DNA of 64,000 bases from CAG-390 sp045543615 (lineage in GTDB: Bacteria; Bacillota; Clostridia; Oscillospirales; CAG-272), in NCBI GenBank assembly GCA_045543615.1, contig JAZPXL010000007.1, positions 57,151-121,150 on the forward strand, read 5' to 3'. The position numbers and the translations under genes are program-made. The notes beneath the pieces were generated by a model. It was not told the origin of the DNA. It ran no database searches and saw only the letters and a program-made list of their open reading frames with translations. The stretch's first letter is position 1. Every line of letters starts with the position of its first letter. This document shows positions 34,334 through 42,406 of the stretch, piece after piece.

Positions 34334-34741
34334 ATGCTTAAATTAATTGTTGGTAAAAAAGGGTCAGGAAAAACCAAGACTCTGATTAATATGGTCAATG
34401 AGGCTCTTGAGACATCAAGTGGATGCGTTGTCTGCATTGAGAAGGGAATCAAGCTGCGCTACGATGTTAACTATCGTTGCCGTCTCATCAATGTTGACGA
34501 GTACTATGTATACGGTGCAAATCAGCTCTATGGTTTCGTAGCAGGTATTCTTGCAGGAAACCACGATGTTACAGATCTCTTCATTGACGGAACTCTTCGT
34601 ATCTGCAACAGCACAGTGGATGATTTCGAGAAGTGCGCTCATCACCTCGATGAGCTTGCTGACAAGTACAAGATGAATATTGTCATTACTGTTTCTATGT
34701 CCGAAGAAGAGCTTCCCGACGCACTCAAAAAGTATATTTGA
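34334..34741 (+). CDS. Small P-loop protein, unknown function
   Basis: 135 aa. A clear Walker A, VGKKGSGKTKTLINM, begins at residue 6. A hydrophobic strand ending DLFIDGTLRI is a possible Walker B, and NIVITVSMSEEELPDAL follows. It resembles a minimal NTPase core with no other domain. It has its own promoter. I do not know a function, and a regulatory or chaperone-like ATPase is only a guess. Confidence 0.75.
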   Translation: MLKLIVGKKGSGKTKTLINMVNEALETSSGCVVCIEKGIKLRYDVNYRCRLINVDEYYVYGANQLYGFVAGILAGNHDVTDLFIDGTLRICNSTVDDFEKCAHHLDELADKYKMNIVITVSMSEEELPDALKKYI

Positions 34742-34758
34742 CGCAGTTTAATGCGAAA

Positions 34759-34785
34759 AGCCGGGTCTCGTAACGGGATCCGGCT
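34759..34785 (+). terminator. Weak hairpin after the P-loop gene
   Basis: 11-bp stem with G-T wobbles between AGCCGGGTCTC and GGGATCCGGCT, with a poor T-tract. Probably a leaky terminator before the IMP dehydrogenase gene. Confidence 0.45.
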
Positions 34786-34821
34786 GTTCTTAAACAATAA
34801 AAACTAAAAGGAAATATCAAA

Positions 34822-36321
34822 ATGGCTTTTTATTATTCTGAACCCTCTCGCACATTCAGCGAGTATTTGTTGATTCCCGGTTATACATCCCCGGAGTGCA
34901 TTCCTTCGAATGTGTCACTCAGAACTCCACTTGTAAAATTCCGCAAAGGCGAAACATCGCAAATTTGTCTCAATATTCCGCTTGTATCAGCTATTATGCA
35001 GTCCGTTTCAGATGATAGAATGGCAATTGCTCTCGCAAGGGAGGGCGGAATGTCCTTTATCTACGGTGCACAGAGCATTGAGGATGAGGCTGCAATGGTT
35101 GCAAGAGTTAAGAACTATAAGGCAGGATTTGTTGTAAGTGACTCTAACCTCACACCTGACAACACGCTTGCAGATGTTCTTGAGCTTGTTCGGCGCAACG
35201 GCCACAGCACAATTGCAATTACTGATGACGGAAGTGGCAACGGTAAGCTTCTCGGCATCGTCACCGGCAGAGATTATCGTGTATCCCGTATGACAACGGA
35301 TATTAAGGTTTCTGAATTTATGACTCCTCGCGAAAAGCTTGTTGTGGCTCCTGCGTCAACTACGCTTAAGGAAGCTAACGATATTATCTGGGAGCATAAG
35401 CTCAACTCACTTCCCATAGTTGATGACAACGGAAGACTTATGTATTTCGTTTTCAGAAAGGACTATTCCGAGCACAAGGATCATCCTCTTGAGATGCTTG
35501 ACCGTGACAAGAGATTTATGGTTGGTGCCGGTATCAATACGCGTGACTATGAACGTAGAGTTCCTGCACTTGTAGAGGCCGGAGCAGATGTGCTTTGTAT
35601 TGACGCATCCGAGGGCTACACCTGTTGGCAGAAGAATACACTTGACTTTATTCGCTCACGTTATGGTGACAGCGTAAAGGTTGGCGCAGGTAATGTTGTT
35701 GACAGAGAGGGATTCAGATTCCTCGCCGAAGCGGGAGCTGATTTTGTTAAAGTCGGAATCGGTGGTGGCTCTATCTGTATTACTCGTGAGCAGAAGGGCA
35801 TCGGCAGAGGTCAGGCAACGGCTCTTATTGAGGTTGCTGCTGCAAGAGATGAATATTTTGAGGAAACAGGCATATATGTACCGATTTGCTCCGACGGTGG
35901 CATAGTTCACGATTATCATATGACACTTGCACTCGCTATGGGCGCGGACTTTATTATGCTTGGACGATACTTCGCACGCTTTGACGAAAGCCCTACAAAC
36001 AAGCTCTTTGTTAATGGTCAGTACGTCAAGGAATATTGGGGTGAGGGCTCTAACAGAGCACGAAACTGGCAGAGATACGATCTTGGTGGCGCAACAGGTC
36101 TTGGCTTTGAAGAGGGCGTTGATTCTTATGTCGTTTACGCAGGCTCGCTACACGACAATGTGGCAAAGAGCCTTTATAAAGTAAAGTCAACTATGTGTAA
36201 CTGTGGCGTTATAACAATACCCGACCTCCAGAGAAATGCCCGAATTACACTTGTTTCTGCAACAAGTATTGTAGAGGGTGGCTCTCACGATGTCATACTG
36301 AAGACGACCGGTACAAAATAA
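34822..36321 (+). CDS. guaB: IMP dehydrogenase-family enzyme with CBS pair
   Basis: 499 aa. TIM-barrel IMPDH: LVSAIMQSVSDDRMAIALAREGG at the N-terminus, then two CBS domains (about 95-215; LVVAPASTTLKEANDIIWEHKLNSLPIVDD). The active-site loop reads GGGSICITREQKGIGRGQ instead of the usual GPGSICTTR, keeping the catalytic Cys. The flap is followed by EGVDSYVVYAG. It oxidises IMP to XMP in guanine synthesis if orthodox; the loop changes mark a divergent branch. A one-base stop/start overlap couples it to radC. Confidence 0.88.
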   Translation: MAFYYSEPSRTFSEYLLIPGYTSPECIPSNVSLRTPLVKFRKGETSQICLNIPLVSAIMQSVSDDRMAIALAREGGMSFIYGAQSIEDEAAMVARVKNYKAGFVVSDSNLTPDNTLADVLELVRRNGHSTIAITDDGSGNGKLLGIVTGRDYRVSRMTTDIKVSEFMTPREKLVVAPASTTLKEANDIIWEHKLNSLPIVDDNGRLMYFVFRKDYSEHKDHPLEMLDRDKRFMVGAGINTRDYERRVPALVEAGADVLCIDASEGYTCWQKNTLDFIRSRYGDSVKVGAGNVVDREGFRFLAEAGADFVKVGIGGGSICITREQKGIGRGQATALIEVAAARDEYFEETGIYVPICSDGGIVHDYHMTLALAMGADFIMLGRYFARFDESPTNKLFVNGQYVKEYWGEGSNRARNWQRYDLGGATGLGFEEGVDSYVVYAGSLHDNVAKSLYKVKSTMCNCGVITIPDLQRNARITLVSATSIVEGGSHDVILKTTGTK

Positions 36322-37106
36322 TGGCAAGAGATCCTAATTTACACGCTGGTCATCGTCAGCGATTGAAGAATAAATTCCTGAATTACGGACTTGACAGCTT
36401 TTCGCCTCACGAGGTGCTTGAGCTTGCGCTCTTTTATGCAATCCCAAGACGTGACACAAACGAACTTGCTCATATCCTTATTGAAAGGTTTGGCTCGTTT
36501 CGTGGAGTGCTTGATGCCGAATACGATGAGCTTGTTGAGGTTGAGGGTGTAGGAGAAAATGCAGCTCTGTTTATTACATTCTTCCGTGAAATATTCCGTT
36601 TTTATCGTGCATCAAGAAATGATGCTGAGTATGTTTATGATACCATAGAAAAGCTTGGTAGCTACGCTGTCAACCTTTACACAGGTATGCAGAACGAAAA
36701 ATGTTATGCGCTTTTGTTTGACAATAATATGAAGCTCTTGACAACAGTTCTTGTCAGTGAGGGCTCGGTTTCAAGCACAAATGTAAATATTCCGTTTATT
36801 ATTGAAAAGATAATGAAAAAGAAAGCAACAACAGTAGTTCTTGTCCATAATCATCCCTCCGGAAGACCTTTCCCATCCCAAGCAGACGATGCAATCACAT
36901 CCGATGTCCAGACTGCGCTTAGCATTTGTGGGTGTACGCTGCTCGAGCATATCATAGTTGGTGGCGAATATTTCTACCCAATGCTTCGTTCAAGAGCAAA
37001 ATCAGGCTTGCCGATGACTCATCCTACACTCAGCTATAAATCTTTCTATGGTGATGTTCAGGGCGGTGCTATGCTTGCAGAGCCTTTGCCAACAATTGAC
37101 GACTGA
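36321..37106 (+). CDS. radC: RadC-family JAMM protein
   Basis: 261 aa. The N-terminal helix-hairpin-helix part (HEVLELALFYAIPRRDTNELAHIL, LVEVEGVGENAALFI) leads to the MPN/JAMM domain with metal motif VHNHPSGRPFPSQAD. The name comes from an old repair mutant; the molecular role of RadC is unsettled. Coupled to guaB by ATG overlap and followed two bases later by a winged-helix protein. Confidence 0.92.
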   Translation: MARDPNLHAGHRQRLKNKFLNYGLDSFSPHEVLELALFYAIPRRDTNELAHILIERFGSFRGVLDAEYDELVEVEGVGENAALFITFFREIFRFYRASRNDAEYVYDTIEKLGSYAVNLYTGMQNEKCYALLFDNNMKLLTTVLVSEGSVSSTNVNIPFIIEKIMKKKATTVVLVHNHPSGRPFPSQADDAITSDVQTALSICGCTLLEHIIVGGEYFYPMLRSRAKSGLPMTHPTLSYKSFYGDVQGGAMLAEPLPTIDD

Positions 37107-37108
37107 TT

Positions 37109-37705
37109 ATGATCTGTCTTTATTGCGAAGACCCCGCGCTTCGTGCTGAATATCATCATTTTTATCGGGGCTGTGGCTTGATAGTCGAGTCAGTTCCATC
37201 AGGTGAGTTTATCAAGCGTTCGCATTCTGCGCAAACTGATGCTCTGCTTATAATTGGACAGTATCCAATAGGTATGACCTCGTTTCTGAGCCATCGTGTA
37301 CCACTGTTTTTTGTCGGACGGCAAAAGTCACGGGAAAACAATTCATTCGATACTTTTGATTCACCACAGCTTCTTTCCTTGCTAAAACAGCATTCTTCCG
37401 ACGAAGAGGCGATTAATCATCGTTCTTTGTTGTATATATCAACATCGGGAAAGGCGTATTATCTCGGTTACAAGCTAAAGCTTACGAAAACTGAGGCGTC
37501 AATACTTTATTATCTTACAAGTAATTTTGGCAAGGATGTGGAGATAGATAAGCTTCTTTCGGTTTGTATTGGTGACGCTCACCGTAAACCATCAAATATC
37601 GCTCGCCATATCTCAAATATCAATCGCAAAGCAAGAGAGATTGGAGAGAGGAATATTATTGTGTCCATAAAGCCAAAAACTTATCGTCTTTGCGAATATA
37701 TCTAA
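37109..37705 (+). CDS. Orphan winged-helix protein with degenerate receiver
   Basis: 198 aa. The C-terminal 90 residues match an OmpR/PhoB-type winged helix: GYKLKLTKTEASILYYLTSN, then ARHISNINRKAREIGERNII, then KPKTYRLCEYI. The N-terminal 110 residues follow the receiver beta-alpha rhythm, but the phospho-acceptor strand reads DALLIIGQYPIG with no Asp, and the early acidic pair is missing. It is therefore likely a phosphorylation-independent regulator. No kinase is adjacent; it is translationally coupled to radC. Confidence 0.7.
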   Translation: MICLYCEDPALRAEYHHFYRGCGLIVESVPSGEFIKRSHSAQTDALLIIGQYPIGMTSFLSHRVPLFFVGRQKSRENNSFDTFDSPQLLSLLKQHSSDEEAINHRSLLYISTSGKAYYLGYKLKLTKTEASILYYLTSNFGKDVEIDKLLSVCIGDAHRKPSNIARHISNINRKAREIGERNIIVSIKPKTYRLCEYI

Positions 37706-37747
37706 AAAAGGAAACGCTTTGAGCTCCTTCTCATAAGGAAGTTTACC

Positions 37748-37816
37748 GTAGGGGCGACCCTTGGTCGCTCGCAAACAACCGCAAAACCAAAACGGGCGAC
37801 CAATGGTCGCCCCTAC
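37748..37816. repeat. Nested palindromic repeat (GTAGGGGCGACC type)
   Basis: 24-bp arms GTAGGGGCGACCCTTGGTCG... and its near-perfect complement ending at 37816 (22 of 24 matching). Each arm itself folds through GCGACC-N3-GGTCGC. I recall similar dispersed repeats in Clostridia genomes. It could form a cruciform or an mRNA-stabilising structure. Confidence 0.75.
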
Positions 37817-37825
37817 AAACAAATT

Positions 37826-37851
37826 CCGGCAGAGATATTGTTTTCTCTGCC
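37826..37851. terminator. Hairpin, possible terminator
   Basis: 9-bp stem CGGCAGAGA/TCTCTGCCG with loop TATTGTTT; on the plus strand it follows the regulator gene. The T-tract is poor. Confidence 0.4.
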
Positions 37852-37878
37852 GATTTGTGTTATAATAGGGTTACATCT

Positions 37879-37940
37879 TAGGGCGGGAGCAAGCCCCTGC
37901 CCTACAAAAATAAGGGGTATGGGCTTTGCCCTACACCTGT
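37879..37940. repeat. Two further GC-rich palindromes
   Basis: TAGGGCGGGAGC/GCCCCTGCCCTA (37879-37904) and a GGGC-TTT-GCCC hairpin within 37912-37940. Both are G/C-rich islands in AT-rich sequence, like the repeat at 37748, and probably part of the same repeat family cluster. Confidence 0.6.
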
Positions 37941-38011
37941 AATACAAAGGCGAAAATGGCGCGATAAAACCTGTTTGTTGATGGTAATTTTATAGTAAAG
38001 GAGAATCTATT

Positions 38012-38362
38012 GTGTATTTAGGATTTTTAATTATTGCTTTGATATTCTTTTTCACTATCAAAGGCATTATACAAAGCATTAAATCAAAAAGAACGTTTGA
38101 TTTGTTAGTATGGTTGCTGTTTATCCCATTCCAATTTTTCTTCTTTATAACCCTTTTATTTGGGGGAAGCGCATTCAATGATGCAGAAACTGAGTATGAA
38201 TTATATCAAGCGGGTCATTATTATTTAGAATCCCACGGACAATGGACAGAGGTTTCGCATGGAAAGTACGTTGTCGCTTTTGTTTCCGAAATTGTGGGGA
38301 TTTCAACCTTTATAATTGCTTTTGTTATGAATTTGATTCGCGTCTTATCAAAAAAAGAATAA
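38012..38362 (+). CDS. Small membrane protein in the inserted element
   Basis: 116 aa, GTG start with AAAGGAG 8-14 nt upstream. Three hydrophobic spans (about 2-20, 30-50, 85-108) with a polar mid-section (NDAETEYELYQAGHYYLESH). AT-rich, phenylalanine- and isoleucine-heavy codon use differs from the flanking core genes. The family is not recognised. As cargo between terminal inverted repeats it may be recently acquired. Confidence 0.65.
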   Translation: MYLGFLIIALIFFFTIKGIIQSIKSKRTFDLLVWLLFIPFQFFFFITLLFGGSAFNDAETEYELYQAGHYYLESHGQWTEVSHGKYVVAFVSEIVGISTFIIAFVMNLIRVLSKKE

Positions 38363-38398
38363 TATAAACGCCGACAAAGAATCTGTCGGCGTTTATAT
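38362..38398 (+). terminator. Terminator of the small membrane protein gene
   Basis: 15-bp stem ATATAAACGCCGACA (38362-38376) and its complement (38384-38398), followed by TTG and a T-rich run. Confidence 0.75.
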
Positions 38399-38467
38399 TT
38401 GTTTACAGCAAAGCAAATACAATCAAACTTCCTTATGAGAACCACCCATTTGCGTTTCCTTTTTTTA

Positions 38468-39157
38468 TTAAAGAGTACTTATTTCTGTAACAGTTAAAAC
38501 GCCTGAAGAAACCTTGAAAGAAATCTTATAGTGGGAAAACTCAAAGGTGTAAATTCTGCCGGGATCACTTTGATATCCGGGGCGTGGGTCTTGCTCAAGA
38601 ATTTTTGTTATTGTATTTATTTCGGACTCTGGAATTTCGCTCATAACTCCGTCAGTAAATACAACTTGCATAGATGCTTTGTCGGGCGCAAGAGCAAATC
38701 CACCACTTGCCTCTGCGTGAGAGTCTGTGTACGGCAGATAGGGCTTGATATCATATATCGGAGTGTTATCAAGCAAATCTGCACCACAAACAGTAAGTAT
38801 AGGACCTCTTGGTGTATCAAGCTCGTAACCAATGAGTCGAACCGATGAGAGCCCGATGGGGTTTGGCCTGAAAGGTGACCGAGTGGCAAAAACGCCGACA
38901 CGTTTGTTTCCACCGAGCTTGGGTGGTCTTACCGTAGGCGTCCATTCATCACGGACGGACTCGGAAAACTCCCACAGAAGCCAAAGATGAGAAAACTCCT
39001 CAATTCCTCTAAGCGCATCGGGATTTCGGTATTCAGGTTCAAAAACAATAGCTCCGACGATCGATTCAATTATACCACTTTGCCTTGGAATTCCAAACTT
39101 TGATTTGAAATCACAGTGCAAGCGAGCTATTCGTTTCAGCTTTATTCCGTCGCTCAT
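38468..39157 (-). CDS. trmO: tRNA t6A37 N6-methyltransferase TrmO
   Basis: 229 aa TsaA/YaeB family. SAM-binding beta-barrel with the invariant ATRSPFRPNPIGLSSVRL, plus LPYTDSHAEASGGFA; the C-terminal extension (about 170-229) has DPGRIYTFEFSHYKI. It methylates N6-threonylcarbamoyl-adenosine 37 of some tRNAs. The start overlaps the radA stop by 4 bp. The stop codon is flush with the right end of the inverted-repeat element. Confidence 0.92.
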   Translation of the reverse strand: MSDGIKLKRIARLHCDFKSKFGIPRQSGIIESIVGAIVFEPEYRNPDALRGIEEFSHLWLLWEFSESVRDEWTPTVRPPKLGGNKRVGVFATRSPFRPNPIGLSSVRLIGYELDTPRGPILTVCGADLLDNTPIYDIKPYLPYTDSHAEASGGFALAPDKASMQVVFTDGVMSEIPESEINTITKILEQDPRPGYQSDPGRIYTFEFSHYKISFKVSSGVLTVTEISTL

Positions 39158-40557
39158 TCAATCTCGCTCCCTTGCTTTTTGCTATCGGAGAGGAATGATA
39201 GTATCTCATAAACACTCTTGATGGGTATGAGGCGAATTTTACAGTCTATGGGGCGTTTTTCGATATTTCGGTAGGGAACGATGACTCTGGAAAAACCGAG
39301 CCTCTCGGCTTCTTTTACGCGAGTCTCAAGATTAGAGACAGCTCTGCATTCTCCTGCAAGACCAATCTCACCGATAGCAAGAATATCCTCAGGGATTATC
39401 TTGTCCGTAATTGATGAAATCAGAGCAAGTGCAGCTGATACATCGGATGCAGGTTCATCAAGTCTCATGCCACCAATGACGTTCATATAAATATCGTTTG
39501 CAGAGAATTTAAGACCAAGTCTCTTTTCAAGAACTGCGAGAATAAGACAAATTCGGTTGTAGTCCATGCCGTTAATTGTACGCCTTGGAGATGGGAAACT
39601 TGTTGGTGAAACGAGTGCTTGTACCTCAGCGATCAGAGGACGAGTTCCCTCAACTGTGCAAACTGCGCAGTTACCGGAAACCTTTTTCGGTCTTCCTGCA
39701 AGGAGAACCTCGGAGGGATTGGGGACTTCGCAAAGTCCTCTGTCAGTCATCTCGAATACTCCGATTTCATTGGTCGAACCGTAACGGTTCTTAACAGCAC
39801 GAATAATTCTGTATGCCTGCTGATGCTCGCCCTCAAAGCAGAGAACTGCATCCACCATATGTTCAAGCAACTTAGGACCTGCAATAGAGCCCTCCTTGTT
39901 CACGTGACCAACGAGAATTACAGAAATTCCTTCGTTCTTTGCTTTTGCAATGAACGAGAGTGCTGTCTCCCTGACTTGCGAAACGCTTCCGGGGGAGGAA
40001 GCTGCAGTTGGCGAGTACATAGTTTGTATTGAGTCAACAATGAGAACGTCCGGAGAGATACTGTCGCATTCTTTTAAAATCTTGTCAATATTGGTTTCAG
40101 TCATAACAAGAAGTCCTGCGCTCCTAACTCCAAGCCTCGTTGCACGAAGCTTCAGCTGTCCACCGGATTCCTCTCCTGAAATATATAGAACCTTTCTGTT
40201 GTCTCCGAGAATGCCACTTATTTGCATTAAAAGTGTGGATTTCCCAATTCCGGGCTCGCCTGTAAGCAAAACAACAGAGCCTTTTACAAGTCCACCACCA
40301 AGAACACGGTCAAGTTCGCCCAGTCCCGTTAGTGAACGGATGCAACTGTCAGCCTGAAGCTCAGTAATCGGAACAACACCGCTGTCTCCGCCAACGCTGA
40401 ACTGATGCTTGTTTTCTGCACCCTTTACAGCAGGAGAGGTATCAACAACATCCTCAACAAAAGAGTTCCAAGCTCCGCATTTTGGGCATTTGCCCATCCA
40501 CTTGGGACTTTCGTATTCGCAGGATGAGCATATATAAATTGTTTTCAAGCCTTTCAT
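39154..40557 (-). CDS. radA: DNA repair protein RadA
   Basis: 467 aa. N-terminal C4 zinc finger CSSCEYES...CPKCGAW, RecA-like ATPase with Walker A TGEPGIGKSTLL, the RadA motif as KNRYG (consensus KNRFG), and a C-terminal Lon-protease-like domain (about 300-455). It is a branch-migration helicase in recombination. Followed by trmO in a 4-bp overlap. Confidence 0.96.
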   Translation of the reverse strand: MKGLKTIYICSSCEYESPKWMGKCPKCGAWNSFVEDVVDTSPAVKGAENKHQFSVGGDSGVVPITELQADSCIRSLTGLGELDRVLGGGLVKGSVVLLTGEPGIGKSTLLMQISGILGDNRKVLYISGEESGGQLKLRATRLGVRSAGLLVMTETNIDKILKECDSISPDVLIVDSIQTMYSPTAASSPGSVSQVRETALSFIAKAKNEGISVILVGHVNKEGSIAGPKLLEHMVDAVLCFEGEHQQAYRIIRAVKNRYGSTNEIGVFEMTDRGLCEVPNPSEVLLAGRPKKVSGNCAVCTVEGTRPLIAEVQALVSPTSFPSPRRTINGMDYNRICLILAVLEKRLGLKFSANDIYMNVIGGMRLDEPASDVSAALALISSITDKIIPEDILAIGEIGLAGECRAVSNLETRVKEAERLGFSRVIVPYRNIEKRPIDCKIRLIPIKSVYEILSFLSDSKKQGSEIE

Positions 40558-40567
40558 TTTTGAGTCC

Positions 40568-41119
40568 TCAAACAGATTTACTGAAGATTATGTTTCCATC
40601 AAGATCCTTGAGGGTGAATACACCTCCCTCAAAAATCATATATGAGTGTTTAGAATTATCCTTTGGAATTGAGACAGAGCCCGGATTGATAATATATACT
40701 CCTTGCACACAATCAAATGTCGGAATGTGCGTGTGGCCGTGAAGAAGAACATCGCCCTTCTTGATGGATGGAAGACTATCACGGTTATAGTGATGACCGT
40801 GAGTTGCAAAAATAATATTGCCGCGCATTGTTTCGTCAGCAATTAATGCATATTCCGCAAGAACGGGGAAAGGGAGCACCATATCATCAACCTCTCCGTC
40901 GCAGTTGCCCCTAACGGACAGTATGAGATCGGAAAATGGAGAAAGAAGAGATATAACCGTCTTTGGAGAATAATCAAGAGGGAGGTCATTTCGAGGCCCG
41001 TGATAGAGAATATCGCCAAGCAAAAGCATTCTGTCAGCGTTCTCACGAACAAAGGCATCAAGCATAAGCTTCGCATAGTATGCAGATCCGTGTATATCGG
41101 AAGCAATAAACCACTTCAT
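40568..41119 (-). CDS. YfcE/MJ0936-type metallophosphoesterase
   Basis: 183 aa calcineurin-like phosphodiesterase. Metal ligands: SDIHGS, LGDILYHGPRN, RGNCDGEVD, THGHHYN and LLHGHTHIP. Length and the NCD/GNCD pattern fit YfcE. It hydrolyses simple phosphodiesters in vitro; the natural substrate is unknown. Ten bases before radA on the same strand. Confidence 0.9.
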   Translation of the reverse strand: MKWFIASDIHGSAYYAKLMLDAFVRENADRMLLLGDILYHGPRNDLPLDYSPKTVISLLSPFSDLILSVRGNCDGEVDDMVLPFPVLAEYALIADETMRGNIIFATHGHHYNRDSLPSIKKGDVLLHGHTHIPTFDCVQGVYIINPGSVSIPKDNSKHSYMIFEGGVFTLKDLDGNIIFSKSV

Positions 41120-41193
41120 TTTAATAGTCCTTATATAGTTTTTTTATATTATACTATATTTTTTATTACAATTCAACGGTTTTGGAAAAATCT

Positions 41194-41937
41194 TTAGTCG
41201 AGTGCGCTATCAATGGCAGAAAAAATGAGAAGAGAGAGCTTTTGCCTGTATAATTCATCACACAAAAGAGCACACTCCTCGGGATTTGAGAGAAATCCAC
41301 ATTCAATAAGTATAGATGGATAATCTGCACGGTCAAGCAGAAAGATTTTTGAGTCTGCGGCCTTTATTTCTCTGTTGTTTTGTGTCTGAAGCTTTTCCCT
41401 TATAACATCCCTAACAGACTCGGCAACACCAAGGGAGATAGGGCAAGACTTCGAGTAATAAACAGTAAGCCCGCTATATTTACTTACGGAAAAAGAATTC
41501 ATATGAATGCTGACAAACAAATCACACCCCGAAGCCTTTCCAATATCAAGTCTGGCTTTGAGATCCAAAACCTTCTTTCTTCCCTCAAAATCAGTGCTCC
41601 TGTCGTATAGAAGTATATCTTCGGTTCTTGTTTCGATCACGTTGTATCCTGCTGTTTTGAAAAGCTCAGAGAGTTTTTTTGAAATACTGAGGTTAATGTC
41701 TTTTTCAAGAACGCCACCTATTCCAACAGTTCCGGGGTCTTCACCTCCGTGACCTGCGTCTATAACAATGGTCTTGCTCTCGTTGTCTTTAGCTGAGGTA
41801 GCCTGTGTGTTTCTGTGATTGCGCAGAGAAGAAGAGAGAAGAAAGCTTGTGGCGAGAGAAAAAGAAATAAAAATCATCGCAAACAAAAAGAAAGCGATGA
41901 GCGTGCGGTAATCAGTTTTTGCTTTGAGTGGTTTCAA
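41194..41937 (-). CDS. cwlD: N-acetylmuramoyl-L-alanine amidase, CwlD type
   Basis: 247 aa from TTG 41937, chosen because a perfect AAAGGAGGT lies 6 nt upstream; a longer frame to 42012 has no such signal. Membrane anchor about 12-35. Amidase_3 domain with IDAGHGGEDPG (first zinc His), ET/E in VIETRTED, FVSIHMNSF, and ILIECGFLSNPEE with the catalytic Glu. CwlD is required for muramic-delta-lactam in spore cortex, which fits a sporeformer; a vegetative LytC-like role is possible. Confidence 0.88.
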   Translation of the reverse strand: MKPLKAKTDYRTLIAFFLFAMIFISFSLATSFLLSSSLRNHRNTQATSAKDNESKTIVIDAGHGGEDPGTVGIGGVLEKDINLSISKKLSELFKTAGYNVIETRTEDILLYDRSTDFEGRKKVLDLKARLDIGKASGCDLFVSIHMNSFSVSKYSGLTVYYSKSCPISLGVAESVRDVIREKLQTQNNREIKAADSKIFLLDRADYPSILIECGFLSNPEECALLCDELYRQKLSLLIFSAIDSALD

Positions 41938-42032
41938 TATATCACCTCCTTTAGCAATATACTGATAAAGCTTGTTTTTTATTACATAATAAAAACCGAG
42001 CGAACTGAACATTCACTCGGTTTATTACGAAA

Positions 42033-42260
42033 TTATTTCTCGAGAGTCTCAAGGAATTTTACAACGTCGCCTACTGTAACGAATTTGTGGATTTCGTCGT
42101 CGGGAATTGCAACTCCGAAGTTGTCCTCACACTGCAGAACAAGCTCTGCAAGCTCGATAGAATTGATACCAAGATCAGCAGAAAGTTCAGCGTCGAGAGT
42201 TATCTTGTCTTCTTCTACCTGGAATTCATCAATCAGTAGTTCTTTAAACTGTTCAAACAT
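42033..42260 (-). CDS. acpP: Acyl carrier protein
   Basis: 75 aa from ATG 42260 with TTGGAGGC upstream. Phosphopantetheine serine in DLGINSIELAELVLQ (usual wording DSLDxVEL, here NSIEL), and C-terminal VTVGDVVKFLETL. It carries acyl chains in fatty-acid synthesis. It is not next to fab genes; it has its own consensus promoter, suggesting high expression. A specialised ACP cannot be excluded. Confidence 0.9.
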   Translation of the reverse strand: MFEQFKELLIDEFQVEEDKITLDAELSADLGINSIELAELVLQCEDNFGVAIPDDEIHKFVTVGDVVKFLETLEK

Positions 42261-42315
42261 AAATAGCCTCCAAAATTTTTGAGAATGGAAATTCGCTTGT
42301 GTTAAACACAAAATA

Positions 42316-42344
42316 ATTATACCTTATCAATATTGTTTTGTCAA
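42316..42344 (-). promoter_or_regulatory. Consensus SigA promoter of acpP
   Basis: Minus-strand TTGACA (42339-42344), 17 bp, TATAAT (42316-42321), both perfect. Confidence 0.85.
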
Positions 42345-42406
42345 CAACTAAATACAAAAAAGCACCAAAAACAGCTAAAAATGACACAATCTGAGTCTTG
42401 TTGTGC

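Larger units (their letters stand above)
37703..38467. mobile_element. Inverted-repeat-bounded insert with cargo gene (MITE-like)
   Basis: About 42-bp imperfect terminal inverted repeats: left 37704-37745, right about 38424-38466. Each reads AAAAAAGGAAACGC, ten variable bases, then TTCTCATAAGGAAGTTT. They enclose nested palindromes and one small membrane-protein gene. No transposase is present. The element fills the whole space between the stop codons of two convergent core genes. Target-site duplication is not evident. Mobility is inference. Confidence 0.55.

Noticed and set aside
37703..38467. A classical insertion sequence
   Set aside because: Terminal inverted repeats are present but no transposase and no visible target duplication; reported instead as MITE-like.
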